Shown here: positions 1 through 8,717 of the stretch, one piece after another
Layout: each line of letters begins with the position of its first letter
How positions within the stretch are numbered: the stretch's first letter is position 1
NCBI GenBank assembly: GCA_016933055.1
Contig: JAFGBS010000034.1
Coordinates: forward strand, 62,001 to 126,000
Reading direction: 5' to 3'
Length of the DNA: 64,000 bases
Source: Promethearchaeota archaeon
GTDB lineage: Archaea; Asgardarchaeota; Lokiarchaeia; Sigyniarchaeales; Promethearchaeaceae
Program-made: the position numbers and the translations under genes
Notes under the pieces: generated by a model
The model's database searches: none
What the model was told of the DNA's origin: nothing
Seen by the model: only the letters and a program-made list of their open reading frames with translations

Positions 1-1164
1 AATAGAAAGAGCAGGTTTTACTATTAATGCATTTACTCCCCCGTATATGGCCTCTCTTCTTCTTCCCGTTATTAGTTCATCATTATCTATGGAGTCACCT
101 GTAACCACCGCAGTAGCTACACTCCCCCCTGTAAAACAAATTCCCACAATTAAGAAAGGTACTGCTGAGATGAGAGGATATCTCCCCACGAAAAACAAGA
201 CAGTAAATGCGAAGATCATCAGTAATTCTACAAGAATTAAGGTCTTTTTCGGTCGTATTTTTTTTATTACCCATACTCCTATAACCAAACCAAATAAAAT
301 ACCCAAAAGTAACGCTACCAAAAAGGCATAGCTGACTATATTTGTCAGTTCTATGACATAATCAATATAGTACAAAATCCCCGTGCTTAAAATCGGGAAG
401 ATGAAAGAAAAGGAGAAGCTAGTTACCTCAAACAACCAAAATGGTTTATTCTTAAAACTTAACTTAATTCCTTCCCAAAAACCTTCATGCGGTTGCATTT
501 GGGCGAACATATTCTCCTTAATGAAAAAGGAACTCACAAACAAAAGAATGGACGAGAATACTCCCATTATCACCATTAAAGGTTTGAATAAGGGATGAAT
601 TCCTTCCTGCCCCGTTAATAATAATACTGGTAACACTAATCCAATTGCGGAATTTACAAAACCTGCAATGACATTATACACAGTTAAACTAGCCCGTTCC
701 TTTGCCGTCACCGCAATTTCATTTGGAAGTGAATAAAAACAACACCCAACTATAGTAAACATCGTATCTAAAAGGAAGAGAGCTGCTAAAAAATTCCAAA
801 AGAGTCCCCATGTGTCTCCAATCTCAGCAATCGGGAACCAACAGAAGATAAAAACTGCTCCATAAAAAAAACTCCCCCATCGAATATAAGGGATTCTTCT
901 TCCTAATTTTGTTCGAGTATTATCTATTAAGTAGGAAATTATGGGATCGTTGAGGGTATTCCAAATCATAAAAATTAACCAAGCCCAACCCGTTAATATT
1001 ATATCAGCACCGAGTTTTTCTGTGTAGTAGTATGTAAGATTCCCAAATACAAATCCATTTAGAAAGGAATTGGCGAAGTTTCCCATAGCGAAATTAAATT
1101 TTATTTTGGTTGGGACTTTCTCCTCAATTGCCTTAATATCTGAAATCATATCTCCTTTAGACAT
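1..1164 (-). CDS. GPH-family sugar transporter (MFS superfamily), C-terminus cut by window edge
   Basis: An open frame of 388 codons starts at an ATG at 1164 and runs off the left edge, so the C-terminus is missing. The translation has the glycoside-pentoside-hexuronide (GPH) cation symporter signature after the second helix: W-N-T-L-N-D-P-I-I-S-Y-L-I-D followed by T-K-L-G-R-R-I-P-Y, and the late motif D-N-D-E-L-I-T-G-R-R-R-E-A. About ten membrane helices are visible. It should import a sugar or glycoside with a cation. It closely resembles the transporter at 30610-32007 and more loosely the one at 55329-56669, so these are paralogues. The substrate cannot be told. It is divergent from the peptidase gene at 1464. 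Confidence 0.9.
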   Translation of the reverse strand, partial: MSKGDMISDIKAIEEKVPTKIKFNFAMGNFANSFLNGFVFGNLTYYYTEKLGADIILTGWAWLIFMIWNTLNDPIISYLIDNTRTKLGRRIPYIRWGSFFYGAVFIFCWFPIAEIGDTWGLFWNFLAALFLLDTMFTIVGCCFYSLPNEIAVTAKERASLTVYNVIAGFVNSAIGLVLPVLLLTGQEGIHPLFKPLMVIMGVFSSILLFVSSFFIKENMFAQMQPHEGFWEGIKLSFKNKPFWLFEVTSFSFSFIFPILSTGILYYIDYVIELTNIVSYAFLVALLLGILFGLVIGVWVIKKIRPKKTLILVELLMIFAFTVLFFVGRYPLISAVPFLIVGICFTGGSVATAVVTGDSIDNDELITGRRREAIYGGVNALIVKPALSI

Positions 1165-1463
1165 AATCTCAATAAAAAGAGATCTGAGTGAAAAAAGTAA
1201 TCAAATGGACAATTTATACCATTATTAAATTTTATTTATAATCAAAAAATCAAAGAAATTGCATACCAATTCACCCCAAGCAGGCCAAATAACCTCATAA
1301 TCTTAATTCCACTATAGTTCCATCACAATGTTCCAAAACGCCCATTTGTACTTTAATCAAATTTTACCAAATAGAGAATAAACAATCGTATCTTGGTAGA
1401 CAAATGGATCGTTAAGCATATATAGTCCAGTTGGCATTATGATTACATTTAGTGGTGGTTAGC
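1165..1463. promoter_or_regulatory. Divergent intergenic promoter region
   Basis: This AT-rich stretch separates two divergently transcribed genes and must hold both promoters. On the plus strand a TATA-like box (CATATATA, 1417-1424) lies 40 bp before the ATG at 1464, which predicts a transcript start near 1445 and a short leader. A GGTGG stretch at 1452-1458 could act as a ribosome binding site for that ATG. No gene was seen here. Confidence 0.5.
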
Positions 1464-2771
1464 ATGAAAAAAGCACTAACTAGAGGAATTTTATTCTTTC
1501 TTATCGCTCCGTTTATCCTTTCCAGCATGAGTTATTTTGTGTTCTGCATACCCTCCATGCAACAAACTACAGGAGTAAGTAATTTCATAATTTATGTGAA
1601 TTCAACAATTGCGCCTAGTATCCAATCTGAAATAGCACAATACAAAACGGACGTTGAAGCTAAAGGTTATACAGTGAAAATTTATAATTGGACTGATTCT
1701 AATATCGATTTAATGCAGCGTGCAGTTTCATTAAAGGCCAATATCACGGCGGAGTACATCAATAATGGATTAAATGGAACAGTTCTAATTGGGGATATGC
1801 CCTATGTTTTCTATGAAGATGGTTCTGGAATATATATTTGTGACTTGTATTTTATGGATATGGATGGAACTTGGGACAATCCAAATGGAGACCTAGATTT
1901 TGATAGTCATATTGATGGATCGGGAGATATGTATCCCGAGATTTTTATCGGCCGAATTAATCCTCGCCCTGTTAATAATACCCACGAAGTGAGTCTGCTC
2001 CAAGCTTATTTCCAAAGAAATCATGAGTTCCATGCAGGAAATACGGTAATGTTTAATAATTCACTAATGTATATCGATGATTCCTGGGAAGTATGGAGCC
2101 AGGGATGGAAGGGGGATATGGAGTTTCTATACGATAATATTACTCTTGTCAATAACACGATAGAAACAACTAATTCTACCAATTATATGAAAGAGATAAT
2201 AAAACCGTATGATTTTGGTCATATCTTCATACATTCTGATAGCACAACACATTATTTCATAAATGGATCCCTTTATTGGGTAGATGGAACTATTTCTTCC
2301 TCGCAATTAAAGATTATCGATACCACCCCCAAATTTCTTAACCTTTATTGCTGTTATGCTTCTAGCTTTGACGTGCAAGATAATCTTGGAACCCAGTATC
2401 TTTTTTCGTCAAATAACACCCTGGCAGTATTTGGTGCCACAACGAGTGGAGGATTTCAGATGAATCAATATTTATATGAACCCTTAGCAAACGGTTGGAC
2501 TTTGGGGGAATCTTTCAGAAATTGGTGGTTCAATGATATTTTAGACCCAATTGTGCACACCCACGGACCATCGGACCCAACAGTTCGAGGAAATGTTTTA
2601 TTGGGAGATCCGTGCCTAACAATAAGAGATATTTCTGAAGAGGAAGTACCCCATGGTAAATTATCTCCTTTGGAGTTATCTATGATTATTGTTGGTCCGA
2701 TTCTCTTGGTAGGAATAATTTCGTTAATAATTGTTCATGTAAAGAATAAGAAAGCAAAAATAAACAATTGA
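1464..2771 (+). CDS. Membrane-anchored gingipain-like (clan CD, C25-type) cysteine peptidase
   Basis: This is a 435-residue predicted extracellular protein. An N-terminal signal peptide (residues 1-30) is followed by a domain with the landmarks of C25 (gingipain/caspase-fold) peptidases: a His in the F-I-H-S-D-S segment (about residue 257), a Cys in the L-Y-C-C-Y-A-S-S segment (296/297) as candidate nucleophile, an acidic D-x-D-x-D-G region near residues 130-155 that may bind Ca2+, and the family-typical G-N-V-L-L-G-D-P near 376-383. One C-terminal transmembrane helix (about 405-426) and a basic tail anchor it. Many N-x-S/T sequons fit a surface location. An in-frame GTG at 1452 is an alternative start, but the ATG puts the Lys-Lys at the signal peptide N-terminus. 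Probably a surface protease for peptide nutrition or processing; the family call rests on motifs only. Confidence 0.72.
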   Translation: MKKALTRGILFFLIAPFILSSMSYFVFCIPSMQQTTGVSNFIIYVNSTIAPSIQSEIAQYKTDVEAKGYTVKIYNWTDSNIDLMQRAVSLKANITAEYINNGLNGTVLIGDMPYVFYEDGSGIYICDLYFMDMDGTWDNPNGDLDFDSHIDGSGDMYPEIFIGRINPRPVNNTHEVSLLQAYFQRNHEFHAGNTVMFNNSLMYIDDSWEVWSQGWKGDMEFLYDNITLVNNTIETTNSTNYMKEIIKPYDFGHIFIHSDSTTHYFINGSLYWVDGTISSSQLKIIDTTPKFLNLYCCYASSFDVQDNLGTQYLFSSNNTLAVFGATTSGGFQMNQYLYEPLANGWTLGESFRNWWFNDILDPIVHTHGPSDPTVRGNVLLGDPCLTIRDISEEEVPHGKLSPLELSMIIVGPILLVGIISLIIVHVKNKKAKINN

Positions 2772-2787
2772 ATAAAAAAAGGAATCA

Positions 2788-2802
2788 ATTTTCTTTTTTT
2801 TA
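2788..2802 (+). terminator. T-run terminator between convergent genes
   Basis: A T-rich stretch (TTTTC followed by eight T) lies 20-30 bp after the stop of the peptidase gene, as in archaeal T-run terminators. The gene on the opposite strand ends at 2848, so this also separates two convergent units. Confidence 0.5.
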
Positions 2803-2847
2803 TAACGTATATAAGATGACATAATTCATTCGCCCGCATCGAATAGA

Positions 2848-3831
2848 CTATATTTTCCTTTTTTTCATTTCATCTCGAATGCGTCGGTAAATAACAATCG
2901 GATAATCTGCAGGAAATAAGTTATCCCCGTCCTCCATCTTGTACGCAGTAATTTTGGGTAATTGAGTCTCCACAACTCTTCTATCTTGATGGGCGATTAT
3001 TTTACTGAAATATCTCCCGACTATACTAATAATACCCCTTAAAATAGGAATCCGAGTCATTTTATGAATGAATCGAAGATATAAAATGGTATTTTCTTCA
3101 TCAACTGGGGCAAAAGCAATAATTATTCTGGCGACATCTGAAAATTTATTTTGCCACATATTGGGAAATTTAAATTGAACCAGTGAAGGATGAGGCGGTT
3201 TCTCAATTTCTGAGGGTAGAATGGAAACATTTCCATTTTCCTTTCGATTTGTGACCCATACTTTTTCCAAATTATCTGAAAAATCCACATAAGGCCCATC
3301 GCTTACTTTTTTGTTGCCACGCCCGATAGTGTTATGATGCACTATCCATAAATGACTGACATCGAGTTGATTTTCTATACATCTGCTGTAATGGGTTTTC
3401 CAAGGATCTTTTAAAGTATAATAGTGGAATTTATCATCCACGTCATCAAACCATGGTATATCAGGATACCGATCTTGGGGGATACCCCACCAAATCCAAA
3501 TAAAATTATGCGCTTCTCGAATATAATACGATTCAACCTTGAAATTTGAGGGGATAAATGCTTTTTCTCCTCTAGAGGGAATAATTGTGCATTTTCCTGT
3601 TCGATCAAAATGTAATCCATGAAATGGGCATTGGACTTCCTGACTATTAGATACTAATTTCCCCTTACTTAATGCTGCTCCTCTATGAGCGCATCGATCC
3701 TTGATGCAGGCAATTTCTCCTTCATGGGTTCGCCAAAACAGTAACTTTTCACCGAATCGAATTACTCCCAATAATTTTCCTTTTTTTACTTCAGAACTCT
3801 CTAAAATTGCGTACCATTGGTTAAATATCAT
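2848..3831 (-). CDS. Rieske non-heme iron oxygenase-like protein
   Basis: This 327-residue protein has an N-terminal Rieske [2Fe-2S] domain with ligands Cys47-x-His49 and Cys68-x-x-His71. Its C-terminal half holds the mononuclear iron site of ring-hydroxylating and O-demethylating oxygenases, seen as N-Q-L-D-V-S-H-L-W-I-V-H (Asp157 bridging, His160 and His165 as ligands). That arrangement matches the pheophorbide-a-oxygenase/vanillate-demethylase type alpha subunit. Such enzymes use O2 and electrons from a reductase to hydroxylate or demethylate aromatic or cyclic substrates. No reductase or ferredoxin partner lies beside it, and the substrate is unknown. The gene stands alone, convergent with the C25 peptidase. 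Confidence 0.85.
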   Translation of the reverse strand: MIFNQWYAILESSEVKKGKLLGVIRFGEKLLFWRTHEGEIACIKDRCAHRGAALSKGKLVSNSQEVQCPFHGLHFDRTGKCTIIPSRGEKAFIPSNFKVESYYIREAHNFIWIWWGIPQDRYPDIPWFDDVDDKFHYYTLKDPWKTHYSRCIENQLDVSHLWIVHHNTIGRGNKKVSDGPYVDFSDNLEKVWVTNRKENGNVSILPSEIEKPPHPSLVQFKFPNMWQNKFSDVARIIIAFAPVDEENTILYLRFIHKMTRIPILRGIISIVGRYFSKIIAHQDRRVVETQLPKITAYKMEDGDNLFPADYPIVIYRRIRDEMKKRKI

Positions 3832-4104
3832 CCATTATCAAGTACCATTCATTTGCAATAGTTTTTCAGATTTTTCAAATTAGTTTTTCTAATCCATAAT
3901 GTCAATATGGAAATTTTCGATCTTTCCAAAATATATAAGATGATATTGTTTCCATAAACAGAGATTCGAAAAATCGATATGCAGAGTAATGCATAACGCC
4001 AAATTCATGAATACTCTCTAATTTTTCACCAAAATCCTTATATTTCAGTTAATCCCACTCATGATTGGACGAATTTTATTAAATTTTAAGGATTGTATAA
4101 AAAA

Positions 4105-5946
4105 ATGACACACGGTTATATGGGCAAACAAATTTGGATTAATTTATCCAAACATAAAGTCAAAACTAATGATATTGATGGAAAGATTTTACAGCAATAC
4201 CTAGGTGGCAAAGGTCTTGGATTAAAATTAATCTATGACTATGTAAAATCAAATCATCTTAATATTACAACTATGGACGCTTTCTCTCCCAATAATGTTC
4301 TTTATTTTGGAACAGGTCCCGGAACTGGAATCAAGGGATTTCCATGCCCTGGGAGATACCATGTAATGGCATTAAAATCCCCCCTAACTGGATCGATTGG
4401 TTCTGCGAATTCAGGAGGTTCTTGGGGTCCTTTTCTTAAGTTTGCTGGATTTGATGGAATTTTTATCGAGGGAAAATCAGAAAAACCAGTTTACATCACT
4501 ATACTCGATGGAAAAGTTGAAATCCATGATGCATCTGATTTATGGGGATTTACCGTTTTTGATTTGGAGGATGAGTTGCAAAAACGACATAAATCTGAAA
4601 ACTACCAAGTGAGTATCACAAGTATTGGGCCTTCGGGAGAGAGACTCTCCTTAATCGGTTGTATTATGAACGATAAGCACCGAGCGGCGGGTCGGACCGG
4701 TATGGGGGCAGTAATGGGTTCTAAAAACCTAAAAGCTATAGTGGTTGGAGGAACTAAACGACCTACTACGGCAGCGGGAGAAGATTTTAAACCTGTATCC
4801 CAAAAAATGCTAAAAAAGATGAAAGATAATCCGGTAACGGGGGAGGGTTTACCAAAATTAGGAACAGCAGTTCTCGTGAATGTTGTAAATAGCACTGGTA
4901 GTCTTCCATTGAATAACTGGCAACAAGCCTATAATGAAAATGTAGAACCCATCAGTGGAGAAACATTGGCTGAAAAATATTTAATAAAGGCGCTTCCTTG
5001 CTGGGGATGCACTATTGCCTGTGGTCGAACAGTACAAGTTTTAGATGGTCCCTTTGCAGTGAAATACAGTGAGGGTCCGGAATATGAATCAATTTGGGCA
5101 TTAGGAAACAGTTGCGGGGTAATGGATTTGCCAGCAATCATTAAGGCAAACCATTATTGCAATGAATTTGGATTGGATACTATCAGTGTCGGATCTTCCA
5201 TAGCATGTGCTATGGAACTGGCTGAAAAGGGTCACATCCCTGAAGAAGATCTCCAAGGATTAATTCTCAAATTTGGAGACCCGTCTGCGATGGTGGATTT
5301 AATCTGGCGTGCAGCATATCAAACTGGCATTGGAAAATACATTGCAATGGGATCAGCAAAACTTGCAGAACATTATGGACACCCAGAACTATCGATGAGT
5401 GTGAAGTCCTTGGAGATGCCGGCTTATGACCCCCGTGGTATTAAAGGAATTGGTTTGAATTATGCTACCTCTAATCGAGGTGGATGTCACGTTACGGGTT
5501 ATACTATTTCACCTGAAGTAATTGGTCTACCCGAACAAATAGATAGATTATCTTATGAGGGGAAGGAAGTGTGGGTAAAAATATTTCAAGATTTTACCTC
5601 GGGAGTTAACTCCACGGTAAATTGCTTGTTTGCCACATTTGCATTAGGAGCGGGTGATTATGCAGAATTACTTACTGCTGTAACCGGATGGGATATAAAT
5701 GATGGTGAATTCTTGAAAATTGGAGAAAGGATTTACAACCTCGAGCGCCACATTATGGATAAACTCGGAATTAAGAATCAAGACACTCTACCGAAACGTC
5801 TATTAGAAGAACCTATACCCGAAGGTCCATCAAAGGGAGAGATAAATAAACTCGAAAAAATGCTCGGAAAATATTATGAGCTGAGGGGATGGTCCGATGA
5901 AGGAATCCCCCTTCCCGAGAAACTTAAGGAACTGGGAATAGATTAA
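4105..5946 (+). CDS. Aldehyde:ferredoxin oxidoreductase (tungstopterin AOR family)
   Basis: This 613-residue protein is full length for the AOR family, which oxidises aldehydes to acids with ferredoxin as electron acceptor. The start M-T-H-G-Y-M-G-K matches the family N-terminus; a TTG twelve bases upstream is less likely. The [4Fe-4S] ligands are Cys299, Cys302 and Cys306 (L-P-C-W-G-C-T-I-A-C) plus a distal Cys507 in V-N-C-L-F, close in position to those of the Pyrococcus enzyme. Glycine-rich pterin-binding segments are present near residues 60-110. A TATA-like box (4036-4045) lies about 60 bp upstream. The next two genes encode a radical SAM maturase and a MoaD-like protein, which supports a tungsten cofactor. 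A T-run terminator follows. The exact aldehyde is unknown. Confidence 0.95.
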   Translation: MTHGYMGKQIWINLSKHKVKTNDIDGKILQQYLGGKGLGLKLIYDYVKSNHLNITTMDAFSPNNVLYFGTGPGTGIKGFPCPGRYHVMALKSPLTGSIGSANSGGSWGPFLKFAGFDGIFIEGKSEKPVYITILDGKVEIHDASDLWGFTVFDLEDELQKRHKSENYQVSITSIGPSGERLSLIGCIMNDKHRAAGRTGMGAVMGSKNLKAIVVGGTKRPTTAAGEDFKPVSQKMLKKMKDNPVTGEGLPKLGTAVLVNVVNSTGSLPLNNWQQAYNENVEPISGETLAEKYLIKALPCWGCTIACGRTVQVLDGPFAVKYSEGPEYESIWALGNSCGVMDLPAIIKANHYCNEFGLDTISVGSSIACAMELAEKGHIPEEDLQGLILKFGDPSAMVDLIWRAAYQTGIGKYIAMGSAKLAEHYGHPELSMSVKSLEMPAYDPRGIKGIGLNYATSNRGGCHVTGYTISPEVIGLPEQIDRLSYEGKEVWVKIFQDFTSGVNSTVNCLFATFALGAGDYAELLTAVTGWDINDGEFLKIGERIYNLERHIMDKLGIKNQDTLPKRLLEEPIPEGPSKGEINKLEKMLGKYYELRGWSDEGIPLPEKLKELGID

Positions 5947-5957
5947 AATACGAATCC

Positions 5958-5976
5958 TTTTTTTTTACTTTTTTTT
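5958..5976 (+). terminator. Double T-run terminator after the AOR gene
   Basis: Nine T and then eight T, separated by AC, lie 12 bp after the AOR stop. This is typical of archaeal intrinsic termination and suggests that the following maturase gene is transcribed at least partly from its own promoter. Confidence 0.6.
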
Positions 5977-5982
5977 CACCTT

Positions 5983-5994
5983 GATATTATATTT
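5983..5994 (+). promoter_or_regulatory. TATA box of the radical SAM maturase gene
   Basis: GATATTATATTT lies 21-32 bp upstream of the GTG at 6015. That spacing places transcription initiation at or next to the start codon, so the mRNA is predicted to be leaderless. No Shine-Dalgarno sequence is visible before the GTG. Confidence 0.5.
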
Positions 5995-6014
5995 GCTACT
6001 TAGGGTACATAATA

Positions 6015-7313
6015 GTGCAGACACAAAACCATCATCCTAAAATAATTCAAATAGAAGTTACTACCAGATGCAATTACGATTGTGTTATGTGTCTGCGACA
6101 AGAATGGACGCAACCGGATCAAGACTTTCCATTAAGCGAATTCGAAAAACTAGCTCAAGCCTCCTTTCCTCATGTGGAAAAAATTATTTTATTTGGTCAA
6201 GGTGAACCATTAATGCATCCAGATTTTCTAGCATTATTGAAAATAGCAAGAAAATATCTACCTCAAAAGGCAAAAATTGATTTTACGACTAACGGTTCTT
6301 TGCTGAACAAAGAAATTATAGAGCAAATTTCGAACTTTCAAATTAATCAAATAACCGTTTCTCTAGATTCTATGTATCTGATTAAGCTTCAAAAATATCG
6401 GAAAGGGGCAACTAAGGAGATTTTTGCAAACTTAGATTATTTATCTAATGCACGTTTGAGCGGAAAGATTAAAGAATTAGCGATTGAAACGGTGTTAATG
6501 GTTTCAAATGTATTTGATTTACCCGATCTAGTTAATATTTGCTACAGTAATTATCCTGGTATAGATTCTATTTATGTTTCACATCTATTACCCTACAATG
6601 CCGACTTAACAAAAGAAATATGCTATCACACTGTATCTCAAGAAAATAAACCCCTACGTGATATGATCATTACCAGATGGCAAGATCTTTTATTCAAGGT
6701 CTTTCATAATTCAGTAGGTTGGAGAAAAAAAGTATATTCGGGGGACCAATGGGTTAAGAACATTCGAGAAATCATAGATAGCGCTCGAAAGTCCGATATA
6801 GACCTTGATTCCACCTTAATTATTAATGAACTGAACAATAATAGATTTATTCGGCAAGTTCAAGCAACATTTGAGACAATTAGAGATTTTAACTTCCATA
6901 ACAGAAAGCCTCAAGTGGAACTTCCTCCCCTTTATCCCCAAAAAGACCGTAGAAAATGCCCTTATATAGATAAAAGTGCTACCATAATTCGGGTTGATGG
7001 ACAGGTTGCACCATGCTTTAATTTTCTTCATTCTCATAGTGTATATATTAATTCTCAAAAACGCACAGAAGATGCAATTTCTTATGGAAATGTGTTTGAA
7101 CAGCCTCTTTCAACCATTTGGAACAATGAATTATATCAAAACTTAAGAAAAAGGTTAGAAACAATGCCTTTAAATATTCCATGGAGTGGAGATTGTCCAT
7201 ATATTTCGTTTGAATGTTTTTATATGAGAAACAATGCTAGTGATTGCTATGGAAACTCCCCAGGATGTAATATCTGTCTTTATAGTACTGATCAAGTCAA
7301 ATGTATTTTTTGA
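6015..7313 (+). CDS. SPASM-domain radical SAM protein, probable tungsten-oxidoreductase maturase
   Basis: This 432-residue protein has the radical SAM motif Cys19-x3-Cys23-x2-Cys26 (T-R-C-N-Y-D-C-V-M-C) near its N-terminus. A G-Q-G-E-P-L segment near residue 62 corresponds to the SAM-binding GGEP motif. The C-terminal 120 residues form a Cys-rich SPASM/twitch domain (C-P-Y-I-D-K, V-A-P-C-F-N-F, D-C-P-Y, C-N-I-C) for auxiliary [4Fe-4S] clusters. It follows the AOR gene and precedes a MoaD-like gene, matching the known pairing of tungsten-cofactor oxidoreductases with a dedicated radical SAM maturase. The GTG start is chosen because the frame has no better upstream codon and a TATA box sits at leaderless distance. 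The chemistry it performs on AOR or its cofactor is not known to me. Confidence 0.85.
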   Translation: MQTQNHHPKIIQIEVTTRCNYDCVMCLRQEWTQPDQDFPLSEFEKLAQASFPHVEKIILFGQGEPLMHPDFLALLKIARKYLPQKAKIDFTTNGSLLNKEIIEQISNFQINQITVSLDSMYLIKLQKYRKGATKEIFANLDYLSNARLSGKIKELAIETVLMVSNVFDLPDLVNICYSNYPGIDSIYVSHLLPYNADLTKEICYHTVSQENKPLRDMIITRWQDLLFKVFHNSVGWRKKVYSGDQWVKNIREIIDSARKSDIDLDSTLIINELNNNRFIRQVQATFETIRDFNFHNRKPQVELPPLYPQKDRRKCPYIDKSATIIRVDGQVAPCFNFLHSHSVYINSQKRTEDAISYGNVFEQPLSTIWNNELYQNLRKRLETMPLNIPWSGDCPYISFECFYMRNNASDCYGNSPGCNICLYSTDQVKCIF

Positions 7314-7324
7314 AGGAATGAGAT

Positions 7325-7636
7325 ATGGATGAGTTAATTACCATCGAAGTGAGAATATTTGCAACTTTAAGAGATATATTGGGATTAAAAAAATTCCCCA
7401 TGCACATAAAAGCTGGGAGTACAATTCGGGATCTACTCCATACGATCCAGCAAGTTTTTGACAAAGGAAAAGAGTTCATAAAAGAAGTTTCCGACCCAGA
7501 AGATCTTAATAGGATTAGAGATCATGTGAAATTCATGATAAATGGCATAATATTATTCCAAGATAAGATTTTGGATACTACTATTCATAAGGATGGCGAT
7601 GTTATTGCGATTTTTCCTCCTATAGGAGGGGGATAG
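7325..7636 (+). CDS. MoaD/ThiS-like ubiquitin-fold sulfur carrier protein
   Basis: This 103-residue protein has the beta-grasp features of MoaD: I-T-I-E-V-R-I-F-A-T-L-R-D at the start, an internal V-K-F-M-I-N-G segment, D-G-D-V-I-A-I-F-P-P and a C-terminal Gly-Gly-Gly. The terminal Gly-Gly is where MoaD proteins are adenylated and thiocarboxylated to donate sulfur to molybdopterin. It is about 20 residues longer than a usual MoaD. It begins 11 bp after the radical SAM gene, so the two are an operon, and it probably supplies dithiolene sulfur for the tungstopterin of the neighbouring AOR. A protein-modifier role, as for SAMPs, is an alternative. Confidence 0.85.
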   Translation: MDELITIEVRIFATLRDILGLKKFPMHIKAGSTIRDLLHTIQQVFDKGKEFIKEVSDPEDLNRIRDHVKFMINGIILFQDKILDTTIHKDGDVIAIFPPIGGG

Positions 7637-7720
7637 AGCTTAAACTGGAAATTTGCACCATCTTTCTATAAATTCTATTAATAATGATTTTTTAATCCAT
7701 AATCCAATATTGATCACCAC

Positions 7721-7726
7721 GGAGGA
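7721..7726 (+). promoter_or_regulatory. Shine-Dalgarno site deciding the FBPase start
   Basis: GGAGGA lies 7 bp before the ATG at 7734. It supports that start over in-frame codons further upstream, whose extra 27 residues do not resemble the FBPase family. Confidence 0.7.
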
Positions 7727-7733
7727 AATTATA

Positions 7734-8681
7734 ATGAAAGTGCAAAATGGTAATATATCGGACCCAACTAGGCATTTCACAGACCTACGTCGCCACTGCT
7801 GGGAACATAGGGTTCCTCTCAATCTTCGTAGACTGATCTGGCAGATTGCAGTTACTGCAAAATATATCTCTGCAAAGATCCACGAAAGTAACCGTAAGTT
7901 GGCTGGGATCAAAAATATTTATGGTGAGGAACAAATGGTTTTAGATAGAGCCACAGATGAAATATTGATGCATCAATTAGAATACTCGGGTTTTGTGAAA
8001 TATTATGCATCAGAAGAGCAAGCAAAAGTCATTACCGTAAACACTGGTCCTGATGCAAAATACTTTGTTGCTGCAGATCCCCTAGATGGGAGTAGTCTAG
8101 TGGATGTTAATCTAGCTATTGGAACCATAATCGGGATTTATGAGGGGGATATCATGAAGCCTGCCCGTGAAAGTCTCGTAGCTTCAATGGCTATCGTTTA
8201 TGGACCCCTAATCACACTAGCATACACTGCGGGTAATGGATCGCACGAATTCGTTTTAAATAGAGAAGGAGAGTATGTTCTTAGTGAAGAAAATATCAAA
8301 ATGAAAGACAAAGGAAAAATTTATGGAACCGGAGGTCTTCGAAGAGATTGGTCTACAGAGCATACCAACTGGATCGGTGCCCTAGAACAAGAAGGGTATA
8401 AAGTTCGATATTCTGGAGCATTTGTAGCAGATGTTAATCATATTATGATCAAGGGTGGGGGTGTATACGCATATCCAGCTCTACGTAATAACCCTGACAG
8501 CAAAATGCGATTGATTTTCGAACTTCAACCTATGGCTTATCTTATTGAACAGGCAGGTGGTATTGCTACTAATGGACATGAGCACATTTTAGATATCAAA
8601 CCGAAAGCTCTCGATCAGCGCTCTCCAATATACATCGGGAGTAAATATGAGGTAGAAAAAGCAAGAGAAATGTTACGTTAA
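7734..8681 (+). CDS. fbp: Fructose-1,6-bisphosphatase, class I
   Basis: This 315-residue enzyme hydrolyses fructose 1,6-bisphosphate to fructose 6-phosphate, the committed step of gluconeogenesis. The metal-binding motif D-P-L-D-G-S-S is at residues 115-121, the acidic pair S-E-E at 93-95, and a substrate-binding R-Y-S-G-A-F-V-A-D-V region is near 230. A late G-G-G-V-Y-A-Y-P segment matches the sugar-phosphate loop of class I enzymes. This is the bacterial/eukaryotic type, not the bifunctional FBP aldolase/phosphatase common in other archaea. It lies about 100 bp after the MoaD-like gene in the same direction, so co-transcription is possible but functional linkage is not obvious. Confidence 0.93.
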   Translation: MKVQNGNISDPTRHFTDLRRHCWEHRVPLNLRRLIWQIAVTAKYISAKIHESNRKLAGIKNIYGEEQMVLDRATDEILMHQLEYSGFVKYYASEEQAKVITVNTGPDAKYFVAADPLDGSSLVDVNLAIGTIIGIYEGDIMKPARESLVASMAIVYGPLITLAYTAGNGSHEFVLNREGEYVLSEENIKMKDKGKIYGTGGLRRDWSTEHTNWIGALEQEGYKVRYSGAFVADVNHIMIKGGGVYAYPALRNNPDSKMRLIFELQPMAYLIEQAGGIATNGHEHILDIKPKALDQRSPIYIGSKYEVEKAREMLR

Positions 8682-8717
8682 ACAAAACTGAGTATAAAAA
8701 AAGAAAATTCAAAATAA

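Noticed and set aside
47..598. Plus-strand open frames in the left-edge region
   Set aside because: They run antisense to the well-supported GPH transporter on the minus strand and have no family pattern.
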